A DNA stretch of 64,000 bases. It comes from JAOUEA01 sp040882605. GTDB lineage: Bacteria > Actinomycetota > UBA4738 > HRBIN12. Position 1 is the stretch's first letter; each line of letters opens with the position of its first letter. The position numbers and the translations under genes were made by a program. The stretch is from assembly GCA_040882605.1 (NCBI GenBank), contig JBBEAY010000003.1, forward strand, positions 1 to 64,000. The letters are read 5' to 3'. Shown in pieces: positions 26,006-34,278 of the stretch. The notes under the pieces were generated by a model. That model saw nothing but the letters and a program-made list of their open reading frames with translations, searched no databases and was not told where the DNA came from.

Positions 26006-26680
26006 TTGCCGAACACGCAGCCTGCCACCGTCACGGTAGTCGTCGCGACGGCTCACGGCGTGGTGGGAGAGGTCGTCCGCCGTTCATGCGCTGCTGAACC
26101 CGGGGTCCAGGTCGTCGCCGAGGTCCGTGACGAGGCATCGCTGCTCGAGGCGTGCAGGTCGCTGCATCCTTCCGTGATCGTGCTCGACGACCGTCTCGAG
26201 GGTGACGACCGAGGGCTGGGGGCGTTGCGCGCGCTCAGCCAGCTCGAGGCCGCGGTTGCCGTCGTCGTGTTGGCCGACGGCGAAGAGGGCGCTTCGATCC
26301 TGGAAGCGCTGCGCCTGGGCGCCCGCGGTTACCTTCGGAAGTCGGACGGCCTGGCCGGCGTGGGCGCCGCCGTGCGTCTTGTTGCCGACGGAGGCCGCGC
26401 GATCGACCCCCGTCATGAGCAGAACGCGATCATGGCGCTCGGCAAGTTCGCCCAGCAGGCCCGGCAGGGATCCGAGGTCAGGGCTACCCTCACGCCGCGC
26501 GAGATGGAGATCCTCGCCATGATCAGCCAGGGATCCACGATGCGGCAGGTCGGTCGCATCTTGGGGATCTCGCCGCGCACGGTCGAGACCCACGTCGCGA
26601 AGCTCTACCGAAAGCTCGGCGTGCGCACGCGGGTGCAGGCGGTGTCGTACGCGGCGCAGCTTGGCTTGATCGAGCCCTGA
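26006..26680 (+). CDS. NarL/LuxR-family regulator with degenerate receiver (second of three)
   Basis: A 224-residue receiver-HTH protein that starts at TTG 26006, 12 bases after the previous stop. The receiver keeps an Asp (SVIVLDDRLEGDDRGLG) and the Lys (ARGYLRKSDG), but the acidic pair at the end of strand 1 is gone (VTVVVATAHGVVGE). The DNA-binding domain is LTPREMEILAMISQGSTMRQ, then VGRILGISPRTVETHVAKLY and RKLGVRTRVQAVSYAA. It is likely co-transcribed with its neighbours. It probably binds DNA without classic phospho-switching, or in a different way. Confidence 0.78.
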   Translation: MPNTQPATVTVVVATAHGVVGEVVRRSCAAEPGVQVVAEVRDEASLLEACRSLHPSVIVLDDRLEGDDRGLGALRALSQLEAAVAVVVLADGEEGASILEALRLGARGYLRKSDGLAGVGAAVRLVADGGRAIDPRHEQNAIMALGKFAQQARQGSEVRATLTPREMEILAMISQGSTMRQVGRILGISPRTVETHVAKLYRKLGVRTRVQAVSYAAQLGLIEP

Positions 26681-26783
26681 AGCGCAGCCCGGCCACGGCT
26701 CACTGCTCACTTCCTGGCGCATGGCTGCCGATAGCCGTGTGGGGGGCCATCGGGGCCCCCACGTCAAGACGTGCGGAGGAAGC

Positions 26784-27488
26784 GTGATCTCACGATCCGG
26801 ATCTGCGACTCCGCCGAGCGCTCGGCGGAGGCTCGGAGTGATCCTCGTCGACCCGCTTCCCGTCGTGCGCGCGGGCATGGCGATGCTGATCGACGACCGT
26901 CCGGACATGGAGATGATCGCCGACACCGGCACCGCCGACGAGGGCCTCGAGATCGTGAGCCGGGTCCGGCGATCGCGTGTCGTCGTGCTCGTCGGCCTCG
27001 GGGTCTCGGGCGAGCACGACGCGTTCTGGCTGATCCGCGCGCTCCGCGAACGGTTCCCTGCCCATGCGATCCTCGGGTGCGGCGCGAACTCCGACGCCAC
27101 GACGATCTCCCGCGCGCTGTTCGTGGGCGCCGACGGGTTCGTCGACAAGAACATCGACGCGGTGGAGTTCCTGCAGTCACTGCGACGCGCCGCCGACCGC
27201 GAGATGGTGCTCGCCGGACCAGCATCGATCGCGGTGGGCCAGATCGCCGACGGCATCGAGCGCCGACGTGACTTCGATGTGCGCCTCACCGAACGCGAGC
27301 GAGAGGTGCTGAGCGTCGCCGCAGAGGGCTTGACGGCTCGCGAGATCGCGACCCGTCTCGGGGTTCGCGAACGCACCGTGACCACGCACCTCGCCCGCAT
27401 CTACGGAAAGCTCGGCGTCGGAAGCCGGCTCGCAGCCATCCGACTCGCGGCACGAGCCGGCCTCGTATCCGTCGGCACGCCGGAGTAA
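26784..27488 (+). CDS. NarL/LuxR-family regulator lacking the phospho-acceptor Asp (third of three)
   Basis: A 234-residue receiver-HTH protein. In the receiver the strand that should end in Asp reads RVVVLVGLGVSGEHD, so the phosphate-accepting Asp is replaced. One acidic residue (LGVILVDPLPVVRAG) and the Lys (ADGFVDKNIDA) remain. The HTH is complete: LTEREREVLSVAAEGLTARE, then IATRLGVRERTVTTHLARIY. I chose the GTG at 26784, which follows GGAGGA directly; an ATG at 26721 lacks such a site. It lies just upstream of the pilin gene and is a likely regulator of pilus expression. Confidence 0.8.
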   Translation: MISRSGSATPPSARRRLGVILVDPLPVVRAGMAMLIDDRPDMEMIADTGTADEGLEIVSRVRRSRVVVLVGLGVSGEHDAFWLIRALRERFPAHAILGCGANSDATTISRALFVGADGFVDKNIDAVEFLQSLRRAADREMVLAGPASIAVGQIADGIERRRDFDVRLTEREREVLSVAAEGLTAREIATRLGVRERTVTTHLARIYGKLGVGSRLAAIRLAARAGLVSVGTPE

Positions 27489-27512
27489 TCAGCGGTGCTC
27501 GGCATGTCTGCG

Positions 27513-27528
27513 TACGTAGGACTACGTA
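27513..27528 (+). promoter_or_regulatory. Candidate operator: TACGTAG repeated at 10-bp spacing
   Basis: TACGTAGGAC is followed directly by TACGTAG, so the 7-bp core recurs exactly one helical turn later, and TACGTA is itself a palindrome. It lies 25 bases after the third regulator gene and 130 bases before the pilin start, a plausible place for a LuxR/NarL-type regulator to bind. Confidence 0.35.
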
Positions 27529-27657
27529 GCCATCCTCAGTGAAACACGGAATTCCCAGGTCAGGGGGCTCTTCTTACTATCTCCTTGCACTCAAGCTTTG
27601 GAGTCGATGGGCCGAAAACCCCCTCGACAGGACGGGATCTAGTTCGGAGGAAAGGGG

Positions 27658-27867
27658 GTGCAACACATGCTTCGTCTCTACACAGGAGTGACCACCTGGT
27701 GGGCCGACCTTAAGGGTCGTGCCGCCGAGGAAGGTGGCGCGACGGCCGTTGAGTACGCGCTGATGGTGGCGCTGATCGCTGCGGTCATCATCGTCGCCGT
27801 GACGGCGATCGGCACCAACTCGAGCGACAAGTTCACCGAGGTCGGTAACGCGGTCGGTGGCGCATAA
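27658..27867 (+). CDS. flp: Flp-type type IVb pilin
   Basis: A 69-residue pilin. A short basic leader ends in EEGG, and the prepilin site is GG-ATAVEYALMVALIAAVI, with Glu at +5 and Tyr at +6 of the mature protein, the Flp signature. A single hydrophobic helix follows. The mature pilin is about 42 residues and is the main subunit of the Tad pilus for adhesion. The GTG at 27658 has GGAGG 7 bases upstream, an excellent site. A strong hairpin follows the gene. The prepilin peptidase gene is not in this window. Confidence 0.93.
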   Translation: MQHMLRLYTGVTTWWADLKGRAAEEGGATAVEYALMVALIAAVIIVAVTAIGTNSSDKFTEVGNAVGGA

Positions 27868-27881
27868 GCCACTGAGAACGA

Positions 27882-27908
27882 CGAGCGGCCGGTTCCGCCG
27901 GCCGCTCG
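27882..27908 (+). terminator. Strong hairpin after flp (attenuator or terminator)
   Basis: An 11-bp perfect stem, CGAGCGGCCGG with CCGGCCGCTCG, and a 5-base loop (TTCCG), 14 bases after the flp stop. No U-run follows. It probably ends or stabilises most flp transcripts, so that the pilin is made in excess over the assembly proteins encoded downstream. Confidence 0.7.
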
Positions 27909-27975
27909 CTCGTCCGGGACGCGATGGCGAGCCCGAACGAGCGAGGGACCGGCGGACGAGTGAGGTGCCAAACCC

Positions 27976-28434
27976 ATGACAGATCGAACGAAGATGCGAT
28001 CGAAGTTGCGCCGCGGAGCCGCCCGAGAGGACGGCGCAGCGGCCGTGGAATTCGCCCTCATCGTGGGGCTCCTCGCGATGCTCGTGTTCGGCATGATGGA
28101 GTACGGGCTGGCCTTCTGGCAGCTTCAGAGCCTGCGCGCCGCGACACGCGAAGGCGCCAGGGTGGCCGCCGTCGGCGGTGACACCACGCAGGTGACCAAC
28201 GCCGTCGTCGGCGCGTCTGCCGGCGCGCTGCCGGCAGGGTTCGGCGGCATCTCGTTCAGTGAATGCCCCGAGCCGAGCGCCGGCAATCCGATCGACCAGT
28301 CGGTCACGGTCGCGATCAACAACGCAGCGCTGCCCGCGAACATCAAGGACATCTTCTCGATCGACATCCCGATGCTTCCGTCGTTCACGCTCGACCCCAC
28401 GATCGAAGGAACGTTCCGATGCGAGCCGGTCTGA
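27976..28434 (+). CDS. tadE: TadE-like pseudopilin
   Basis: A 152-residue protein with a pseudopilin N-terminus: AREDG-AAAVEFALIVGLLA, with cleavage expected after G20, Glu at +5, and one hydrophobic helix. The rest is an extracytoplasmic domain with two cysteines (SECPEPS, TFRCEPV). TadE proteins are minor pilins of Tad pili, processed by the same peptidase as Flp. The tadG-like gene starts inside its last 16 bases. Confidence 0.88.
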   Translation: MTDRTKMRSKLRRGAAREDGAAAVEFALIVGLLAMLVFGMMEYGLAFWQLQSLRAATREGARVAAVGGDTTQVTNAVVGASAGALPAGFGGISFSECPEPSAGNPIDQSVTVAINNAALPANIKDIFSIDIPMLPSFTLDPTIEGTFRCEPV

Positions 28435-29852
28435 CCGATCGCGCCCGCACGGCCAGGCTCAGGTCTGGCGAGGAGTCGGGTGCGGTGGCCGTGATCGTCG
28501 CGCTCTCGCTGATCGCGATCTTCTCGATGCTCGTGCTGGTGGTCGACGTCGGCGGTCTATTGCTGGCACGGCGCGCCATGGTGAACGCTTCCGACGCGGC
28601 CGCGCTCGCGGCCGCGCAATCGTGCGCGAGCGCCGAGGACACGCTTGACCCCGAGGCGCAGGCCGACACGTACGCCGCCGACAACGTCGCGACCGCCGTG
28701 ACCGGCACGACGAACATCACGGAGATCGTCGGCTGCGACGATGAGGGCAATGGCCACGTGAGCGTCGAGTACCTGACGCAACAGGATCTCTTCTTCGCAG
28801 GCGTGCTCGGCTTCGGTAACACCGGCGACGTGCGCACTGCGGCGACCGCCGCGTGGGGCGCGGCCGCCGGCGGATTCGCCGTACCGATCGTGCTCGAGTC
28901 CGGCTACCTGCAGGGCACCTGTCAGATCCCCGACGGCGTAACGATCGGCGACACCTGCGCGATGTACTACAACAATGGCGACTCGAGCCTCGGCGAGGCG
29001 AACTGGGGCTTCATGAACCTCGAGCAGTGGAACGTCGACTCGGGCGAGAACTGCCACAACCCCGGCTCGAACGACCGTGGCGACTGGATCCTCAACGACT
29101 ACGGCGACCCATTGGTGCTCAACGGCGCCCCGCCTGGAAGCGAGCCGACCTACGTCTGCAACGACACGGGCCACAGCACCGCGAACTGGCAGAACCTCGT
29201 GGACCGCATGAGCGTGAACTCGATCGTCTTGTTCCCCGTGAACGATTGCGAAGGCCAGCTCGACAAGAGCGGCAGCGTCTCACCTTGCCCGAGCACTCCC
29301 GACAAGTACGACATCATCGGGTTTACCCGCCTCAAGCTCATCGAGGTGTACAAGGGCAACGACGCCGCCGCGATCGGCACGCCGGGTACGGGCGGAACCT
29401 GCACGCTCGCGAATGCCAGCCTCACCAGCGGCCAGGTCAAGCCCCTGTCTGACACTTACGGGTCGGGAGGCGGCTGTCCGTCGGGGTCGCCCGACAACTT
29501 GAACGCCAGCGACGTGCACATCTTCCCGAAGGAGTCGAGCGACCCTGAGTACCGGCAGTGCGTTCCCGGCGACCTCTCACCGTCGTGCGGCTATTGGTAC
29601 GACTCGGTGGCGCGTCAGATCACTTGGCGCTCGGCCAACGCGACCGGCCTCAAGGTTCAGTACGGCTGGTCGATGAACGGAACTGAGGGTGCGTGCGGCA
29701 GCCGGCCGAGCGACCCGAACGCGATCTGCATCCTGACGGAGTGGAAAGGTTTCACCACCTCGTCCGGGCCGATCGGCAGTGGAAAGAACTTCGGGGTGAG
29801 CGCGTTCGCGCTCTGCGACCTCGGACTCGGGACATGCCCCGAGGAAAGCTGA
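28419..29852 (+). CDS. TadG-like pilus protein with cysteine-rich C-terminal region
   Basis: A 477-residue protein. The N-terminus has the TadE/TadG-type start, EESGAVAVIVALSLIAIFSM, with one membrane helix and the RRAMVNASDAAALAAAQSCA segment of the Flp-assembly TadG N-domain. The following 370 residues form an unusual extracellular region with about 16 cysteines, aromatic residues and repeats such as NGDSSLGEANWGFMNLEQWN and GENCHNPGSNDRGDW. I know no such domain in usual TadG proteins, which carry a von Willebrand A domain. It may be a tip adhesin or a disulfide-bonded stalk protein. The ATG at 28419 overlaps tadE by 16 bases. Confidence 0.8.
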   Translation: MRAGLTDRARTARLRSGEESGAVAVIVALSLIAIFSMLVLVVDVGGLLLARRAMVNASDAAALAAAQSCASAEDTLDPEAQADTYAADNVATAVTGTTNITEIVGCDDEGNGHVSVEYLTQQDLFFAGVLGFGNTGDVRTAATAAWGAAAGGFAVPIVLESGYLQGTCQIPDGVTIGDTCAMYYNNGDSSLGEANWGFMNLEQWNVDSGENCHNPGSNDRGDWILNDYGDPLVLNGAPPGSEPTYVCNDTGHSTANWQNLVDRMSVNSIVLFPVNDCEGQLDKSGSVSPCPSTPDKYDIIGFTRLKLIEVYKGNDAAAIGTPGTGGTCTLANASLTSGQVKPLSDTYGSGGGCPSGSPDNLNASDVHIFPKESSDPEYRQCVPGDLSPSCGYWYDSVARQITWRSANATGLKVQYGWSMNGTEGACGSRPSDPNAICILTEWKGFTTSSGPIGSGKNFGVSAFALCDLGLGTCPEES

Positions 29853-29877
29853 AGGGCTCACGAAAGGAGCTAGGAAG

Positions 29878-30705
29878 ATGAGGTCACGCGGTCTGGTGGT
29901 CGCAATCGCCGTGGTCCTCGCCATCGTGGCGGCGGCAGCGGTGATCCTTTACACGAACGGCGTCAAGAACGATGCCGTGACCGGCGGAGCGCTCTCCGTC
30001 GTGGTCGTGTCCAAGCAGGACATCGCGGCCAATACGAACCTGACCCCTCTGATCGAAGAGGGCGCGTTCACCGAGCTCAGCGTGCCGACCGACGCGGTCG
30101 TCGACGGCGCGGTCACGAGCCAGAACGAGCTCCGCGGGCAGACGACGACGGCGCCGATCCTCGCCAACGAGCAGATCGCCACCCCGCGTCTGTCGGGTGG
30201 CGAAGCCCCACCGGGAGGCGCGCAAGGTATCACCCCGGACCACGTCGGCCTTCCCATCGTTCTCGAGGGTGGTCCAGCGGGCTACGGGCTGATCCAGCGG
30301 GGCGACAACGTGGCCGTCTACGCGACCTTCAAGCAGGGCGAGGTTCTCGCGAAGGCAGACCTGCGCCAGGTCCTCTCGCCGGTCCAGCTCGCGAAGCTCA
30401 TCACCGATGCCAACACGAACGGTCCACTCGTGGTGGTCCCCTTCAAGTTCACGGTGACGCTCGTGCAATCGAGTCGAGTGCTCAATATCGAGAACCCTGT
30501 GGTCGTCGAGGGCAACAAGTTCGACGAAGCCAACATCCCGTTGATGCTCGACCTCACGCCCGAAGACGCCCAAGCGGTCTCCTATGCGATGGTCAACGCC
30601 GACATCGTGAACCTGGGCCTGCTGCCGCCGGAGAACGCCGACGGTTACCCGATCGAGGGTCACACAGGCGCCTCCTACGACGACATCGTGGGGGTCAAGG
30701 CATGA
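29878..30705 (+). CDS. cpaB: CpaB/RcpC-type pilus assembly protein
   Basis: A 275-residue protein with one N-terminal membrane helix (VVAIAVVLAIVAAAAVILYT), then an SAF-like domain (VVVSKQDIAANTNLTPLIEE, then SQNELRGQTTTAPILANEQI) and a second RcpC-type beta region. CpaB-type proteins sit on the outer face of the membrane in Tad systems and may hold the pilus export channel or bind glycans. A good Shine-Dalgarno AAAGGAG precedes the ATG. The last four bases overlap cpaE (ATGA). Confidence 0.9.
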   Translation: MRSRGLVVAIAVVLAIVAAAAVILYTNGVKNDAVTGGALSVVVVSKQDIAANTNLTPLIEEGAFTELSVPTDAVVDGAVTSQNELRGQTTTAPILANEQIATPRLSGGEAPPGGAQGITPDHVGLPIVLEGGPAGYGLIQRGDNVAVYATFKQGEVLAKADLRQVLSPVQLAKLITDANTNGPLVVVPFKFTVTLVQSSRVLNIENPVVVEGNKFDEANIPLMLDLTPEDAQAVSYAMVNADIVNLGLLPPENADGYPIEGHTGASYDDIVGVKA

Positions 30706-31919
30706 CAGAGGCCAGCGTCGTCGCCGTCGGGACGCCGCAGTCCTTCCGCCAGCAGCTGGCTCGTTCCCTCGAGGTCGAGCCGGAGGAGGTGGGCTGGGTA
30801 CAGTCCGCGACCGCGGCAGAAGAGCTCTTGATCCACGCCTTCAACCCGATCGACGTGCTCGTGCTCTCGCCAGAAGTGAAGGAGCCTGACGCCCTCGGAC
30901 TCGCAGAGTTCGTGGGCCGTCAGGCTCCGGGCACCGCCATCGTCATGGTGCGCGACCACACGTGGAACGGGTTGCTGCCCGCCGCGATGCGGGCCGGCAT
31001 CCGCGACGTGGTCGACATGACACAGGGCACCGAGGAGTTGCGCGACGCAGTCGAACGGGCGGTCGTCTGGGCCTCGAACCTGCGCTCGGTCGGCATCATC
31101 CGCTCGGAGAGTCACGGCGGGCAACGAGGCAAGATCATTTCGGTCTTCTCGTCGAAGGGCGGCGCGGGCAAGACGTTCCTGACCACGAACCTGGCGTGCG
31201 CGATCGCGGAGATCACCGGCCAGGACACCGCCGTGGTCGACCTCGACTTCGACATGGGCGACGTCTTCACCTATTTCGGGACTGAGCCATCGTCGAACAT
31301 CCCCGACCTGATGTCGTTGGGTGAGGGCGCCGACCACGACCGCATCCGCGCCGTGGGCATGTCCGTCATCGACCATCTGTGGGCCTACGGCGCTCCGGCC
31401 GACCCAACGGCCGAGGCGCCGGCCGGCGAGTCGATCGGCAAGTTCCTGCGGGCGATGCGCAACGACTTCCCGTACGTGATCGTCGACGCGTCTGTGGACT
31501 ACTCCGATTCGGCTCTGGTCTGCTTCGATCTTTCGGAGCTCATCTGCCTGATCACGAGCCTCGACGTCGTGGGGGTGAAGCACCTCGGCAAGGCGCTCGA
31601 CACCCTGCTGCAGATCGGCCTGCCACGGGACCGCTTCCGCGTCGTGCTGAACCGTGCCGACTCGAAAGTGGGTTTGGACTCGGGCGATGTCGAACGCGTC
31701 ATGAAGGTGCAGGTCGACGCGATGATCCCCTCGAGCCGGCTCGTGCCGACTTCCCTCAACAAGGGTCGTCCGGTGGTGTTGGACGAACCCTCGTCGGAGG
31801 TGTCAGTCGCCGTGCGGCAGCTCGCGGGCAAGTTCGTCGACACGGCCGGCGCGACCGACGAGGTCGCATCGACGAACGGCAGCAGCCGCAAGAAGAAGCG
31901 GCGCTTCGCCCGAACGTAA
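30702..31919 (+). CDS. cpaE: CpaE/TadZ pilus localisation ATPase
   Basis: A 405-residue protein. Residues 1-120 form an atypical receiver-like domain in which the usual phospho-Asp position is Ser (DVLVLSPEVKEPDALGL). Residues from about 145 form a MinD/ParA-type ATPase with the deviant Walker A VFSSKGGAGKTFLTTNLA (about 149-166) and VVDLDFDMGDVFTYFG. The tail is basic (SSRKKKRRFART). TadZ/CpaE proteins find the pole or membrane site and recruit the Tad machine. The start overlaps cpaB by four bases. Confidence 0.92.
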   Translation: MTEASVVAVGTPQSFRQQLARSLEVEPEEVGWVQSATAAEELLIHAFNPIDVLVLSPEVKEPDALGLAEFVGRQAPGTAIVMVRDHTWNGLLPAAMRAGIRDVVDMTQGTEELRDAVERAVVWASNLRSVGIIRSESHGGQRGKIISVFSSKGGAGKTFLTTNLACAIAEITGQDTAVVDLDFDMGDVFTYFGTEPSSNIPDLMSLGEGADHDRIRAVGMSVIDHLWAYGAPADPTAEAPAGESIGKFLRAMRNDFPYVIVDASVDYSDSALVCFDLSELICLITSLDVVGVKHLGKALDTLLQIGLPRDRFRVVLNRADSKVGLDSGDVERVMKVQVDAMIPSSRLVPTSLNKGRPVVLDEPSSEVSVAVRQLAGKFVDTAGATDEVASTNGSSRKKKRRFART

Positions 31920-31945
31920 GCTCGAAACGGAGAGGAGCACGCGAG

Positions 31946-33265
31946 ATGTCCCTCGCAGACAGGCTGGCAAAGGCGCAACAGAAGGATCGGATCTCCGAGG
32001 TCCGGATCAAGGTGCAGGAGCGCCTTGTGGAGGTCCTCGGCCCGAGGCTCTACGACTCGACCCTGTCCGACACCGAGCTCGAAGGCTTGGTGCACCAGCG
32101 CCTTCGGGAGCTGCTCGATGGGGAAGAGAGCAGCCTCTCCGCGCAGGAGAAGCTGCTGATCGTCCGCCAGATCGGCGACAGCGTGCTCGGTCTCGGCCCG
32201 CTCGAGCCGTACATCCGTGACCCTGAGGTCACCGAGGTCATGGTCAACAACTGGGACACGATCTACGTGGAGCGCGCCGGCAAGCTGTTCTGGACCGGCA
32301 CGAAGTTCCACGACGAGCAGCAGTTGCGTCGCACGATCGACAAGATCGTCGGCAAGGTCGGCCGTCGAGTCGACGAGGCGTCGCCCTACGTCGACGCTCG
32401 TCTGCCCGACGGGTCGCGAGTGAACGCCGTAATCCCGCCGCTGGCCCTCGACGGTCCAGCGCTCACGATCCGGAAGTTCTCCGCCGACCCGTACCAGGCC
32501 GACGACCTCGTGGAGTTCGGCACCATGAGCACCGCCGTGGCGAAGTTCCTCGAGGCCTGTGTGCGCGGGCGCACGAACATCATCGTCTCGGGCGGCACCG
32601 GCTCGGGCAAGACCACCACGCTGAACGTGCTGTCGTCATTCATCCCCGACGACGAGCGCATCCTCACGATCGAAGACGCGGCCGAGCTGAAGCTGCAGCA
32701 GCCGCACGTCGTGCGGCTCGAGTCCCGTCCACCGAACATCGAGGGCAAGGGCGCGGTGCTGATCCGCGACCTGGTGCGCAACTCCCTTCGTATGCGCCCC
32801 GATCGCATCGTGGTCGGTGAGGTCCGCGGGCCCGAGGCCCTCGACATGCTGCAGGCGATGAACACCGGTCACGACGGCTCGATCTCGACGATCCACTCGA
32901 ACTCGCCGCGCGACTCCCTGTCGCGCCTGGAGACCATCACGATGATGGCGGGCATGGAGCTCAGCCCGCGCTCGGTGCGCGAGCAGATCTCTTCGGCGAT
33001 CCAGCTGATCGTTCATCAGTCGCGACTGAAGGACGGCAGCCGTCGCATCACCCATGTCACCGAGATCGCCGGCATGGAGAGCGACGTGATCACACTGCAA
33101 GACATCTTCCTGTTCGACTTCTCTGCCGGGTTGGACGAGGACGGCAAGTTCAAGGGCCGCCTGAAGGCCACCGGGTTGCGTCCGAAGTTCCTCGACAGGC
33201 TCGCGGAACAGGGCGTGTACCTCGACGCGGAGACGTTCGCCCTCGAACCCAAGGGTGACGCGTGA
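31946..33265 (+). CDS. cpaF: CpaF/TadA secretion ATPase
   Basis: A 439-residue type II/IV secretion ATPase. An N-terminal all-alpha region is followed by the PilT/VirB11-type core: Walker A SGGTGSGKTTTLN (215-227), the acidic box ILTIEDAAELKLQQPHVV, Walker B RPDRIVVGEVRGPEALDML (about 285-302) and the His box GHDGSISTIHSNSPRDSL. It powers both assembly and, possibly, retraction of the Flp pilus. A GAGAGGAG site precedes the ATG at 31946, which lies 26 bases after cpaE. Confidence 0.95.
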   Translation: MSLADRLAKAQQKDRISEVRIKVQERLVEVLGPRLYDSTLSDTELEGLVHQRLRELLDGEESSLSAQEKLLIVRQIGDSVLGLGPLEPYIRDPEVTEVMVNNWDTIYVERAGKLFWTGTKFHDEQQLRRTIDKIVGKVGRRVDEASPYVDARLPDGSRVNAVIPPLALDGPALTIRKFSADPYQADDLVEFGTMSTAVAKFLEACVRGRTNIIVSGGTGSGKTTTLNVLSSFIPDDERILTIEDAAELKLQQPHVVRLESRPPNIEGKGAVLIRDLVRNSLRMRPDRIVVGEVRGPEALDMLQAMNTGHDGSISTIHSNSPRDSLSRLETITMMAGMELSPRSVREQISSAIQLIVHQSRLKDGSRRITHVTEIAGMESDVITLQDIFLFDFSAGLDEDGKFKGRLKATGLRPKFLDRLAEQGVYLDAETFALEPKGDA

Positions 33266-34278
33266 ACGCCCTGGTCGCCGCGTCGTTCTGGAGCACCCCT
33301 GCCGCGCAGGTCGTGCTGGCCGCGCTCGTGGGCGGCGCGGTCTTCGCGCTCGGCTGGCTGCTGCTCGGCACGGCGTCGCGCGCAAAGAAAGACCGAGAGA
33401 TGGCTGCCCGCATGGCGGCCGTCTCCGGCGTCGGCGCCTCGGGGAACCCTGTGGGTGTGCAGCCCGCGGGAACGCAAGGGTGGATCCCCGATCGCGTGAC
33501 GAAGTTCGGCACGCGCTTCGCCAAGTCCCGCGGCTTCAGCGATCGGCTCGACGCCGAGCTGGAGTCGGCCGGAGTCAGCGTCCGTTCGGGCGAGTTCGTG
33601 GTGCTGTCGGTGGTGGCTTTCGTGGTCGGCGCCGTGGTCGGCGCCGCGCTGTTGCGAGCGGGACTGCTCGGCCTGATCGTCGGTGCGGCGTGCGGCATGG
33701 GACCGACCGTGGCGCTTCGGGCGTCGCTGCGCAGACGCACCGAGAAGATGCGCGAGCAGCTTCCCGATGTGCTCACGGTGCTGGCGAGCTCACTGCGAGC
33801 CGGCCACAGCTTCATGCAGGCCCTCGACACCGTCGCTCGTGAGATCCCGCAGCCGGCGGCGACCGAGTTCCAACGGGTGGTCGCCGAGATCCGGTTGGGA
33901 CGGCCGATCGACGATGCGCTCGAGGCGCTCGCGACCCGGGTGGGCAGTCCGGACTTCAAGTGGGCGGTCCTCGCCGTGAACATCCAACGAGAAGTCGGTG
34001 GCAACCTGGCCGAGATCTTGGACAACGTCGCAGACACCCTGCGCGAGCGGGCGATGATGCGGCGACAGATCAAGGTCCTCACGGCCGAGGGACGCCTGTC
34101 GGCGTGGGTGTTGGTTGCCCTTCCCATCGCCATCGCCGTCTACATGTTCGCCGTGAGCCCCGACTACATCGGATTGCTCGTTACGACCAAGCTCGGCCTG
34201 TTCATGTCGGCCACGGCAGTGATCCTGCTCGGGCTCGGGGTCGTCTGGATGAGAAAGATCGTGGATATCGATGTCTGA
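33262..34278 (+). CDS. tadB: TadB inner-membrane pilus platform protein
   Basis: A 338-residue protein with N-terminal helices and a T2SSF (GspF-like) domain: REQLPDVLTVLASSLRAGHS, FMQALDTVAREIPQPAATEF and NIQREVGGNLAEILDNVADT, followed by C-terminal membrane helices. It forms half of the platform that links the CpaF ATPase to the growing pilus. It begins with GTG overlapping the cpaF stop by four bases. Confidence 0.92.
   Translation: MNALVAASFWSTPAAQVVLAALVGGAVFALGWLLLGTASRAKKDREMAARMAAVSGVGASGNPVGVQPAGTQGWIPDRVTKFGTRFAKSRGFSDRLDAELESAGVSVRSGEFVVLSVVAFVVGAVVGAALLRAGLLGLIVGAACGMGPTVALRASLRRRTEKMREQLPDVLTVLASSLRAGHSFMQALDTVAREIPQPAATEFQRVVAEIRLGRPIDDALEALATRVGSPDFKWAVLAVNIQREVGGNLAEILDNVADTLRERAMMRRQIKVLTAEGRLSAWVLVALPIAIAVYMFAVSPDYIGLLVTTKLGLFMSATAVILLGLGVVWMRKIVDIDV

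Noticed and set aside
30702..31060. CpaE N-terminal receiver-like domain as a true phosphorylated receiver
   Set aside because: The phospho-Asp position is Ser. This is usual for CpaE/TadZ proteins and not a novelty.
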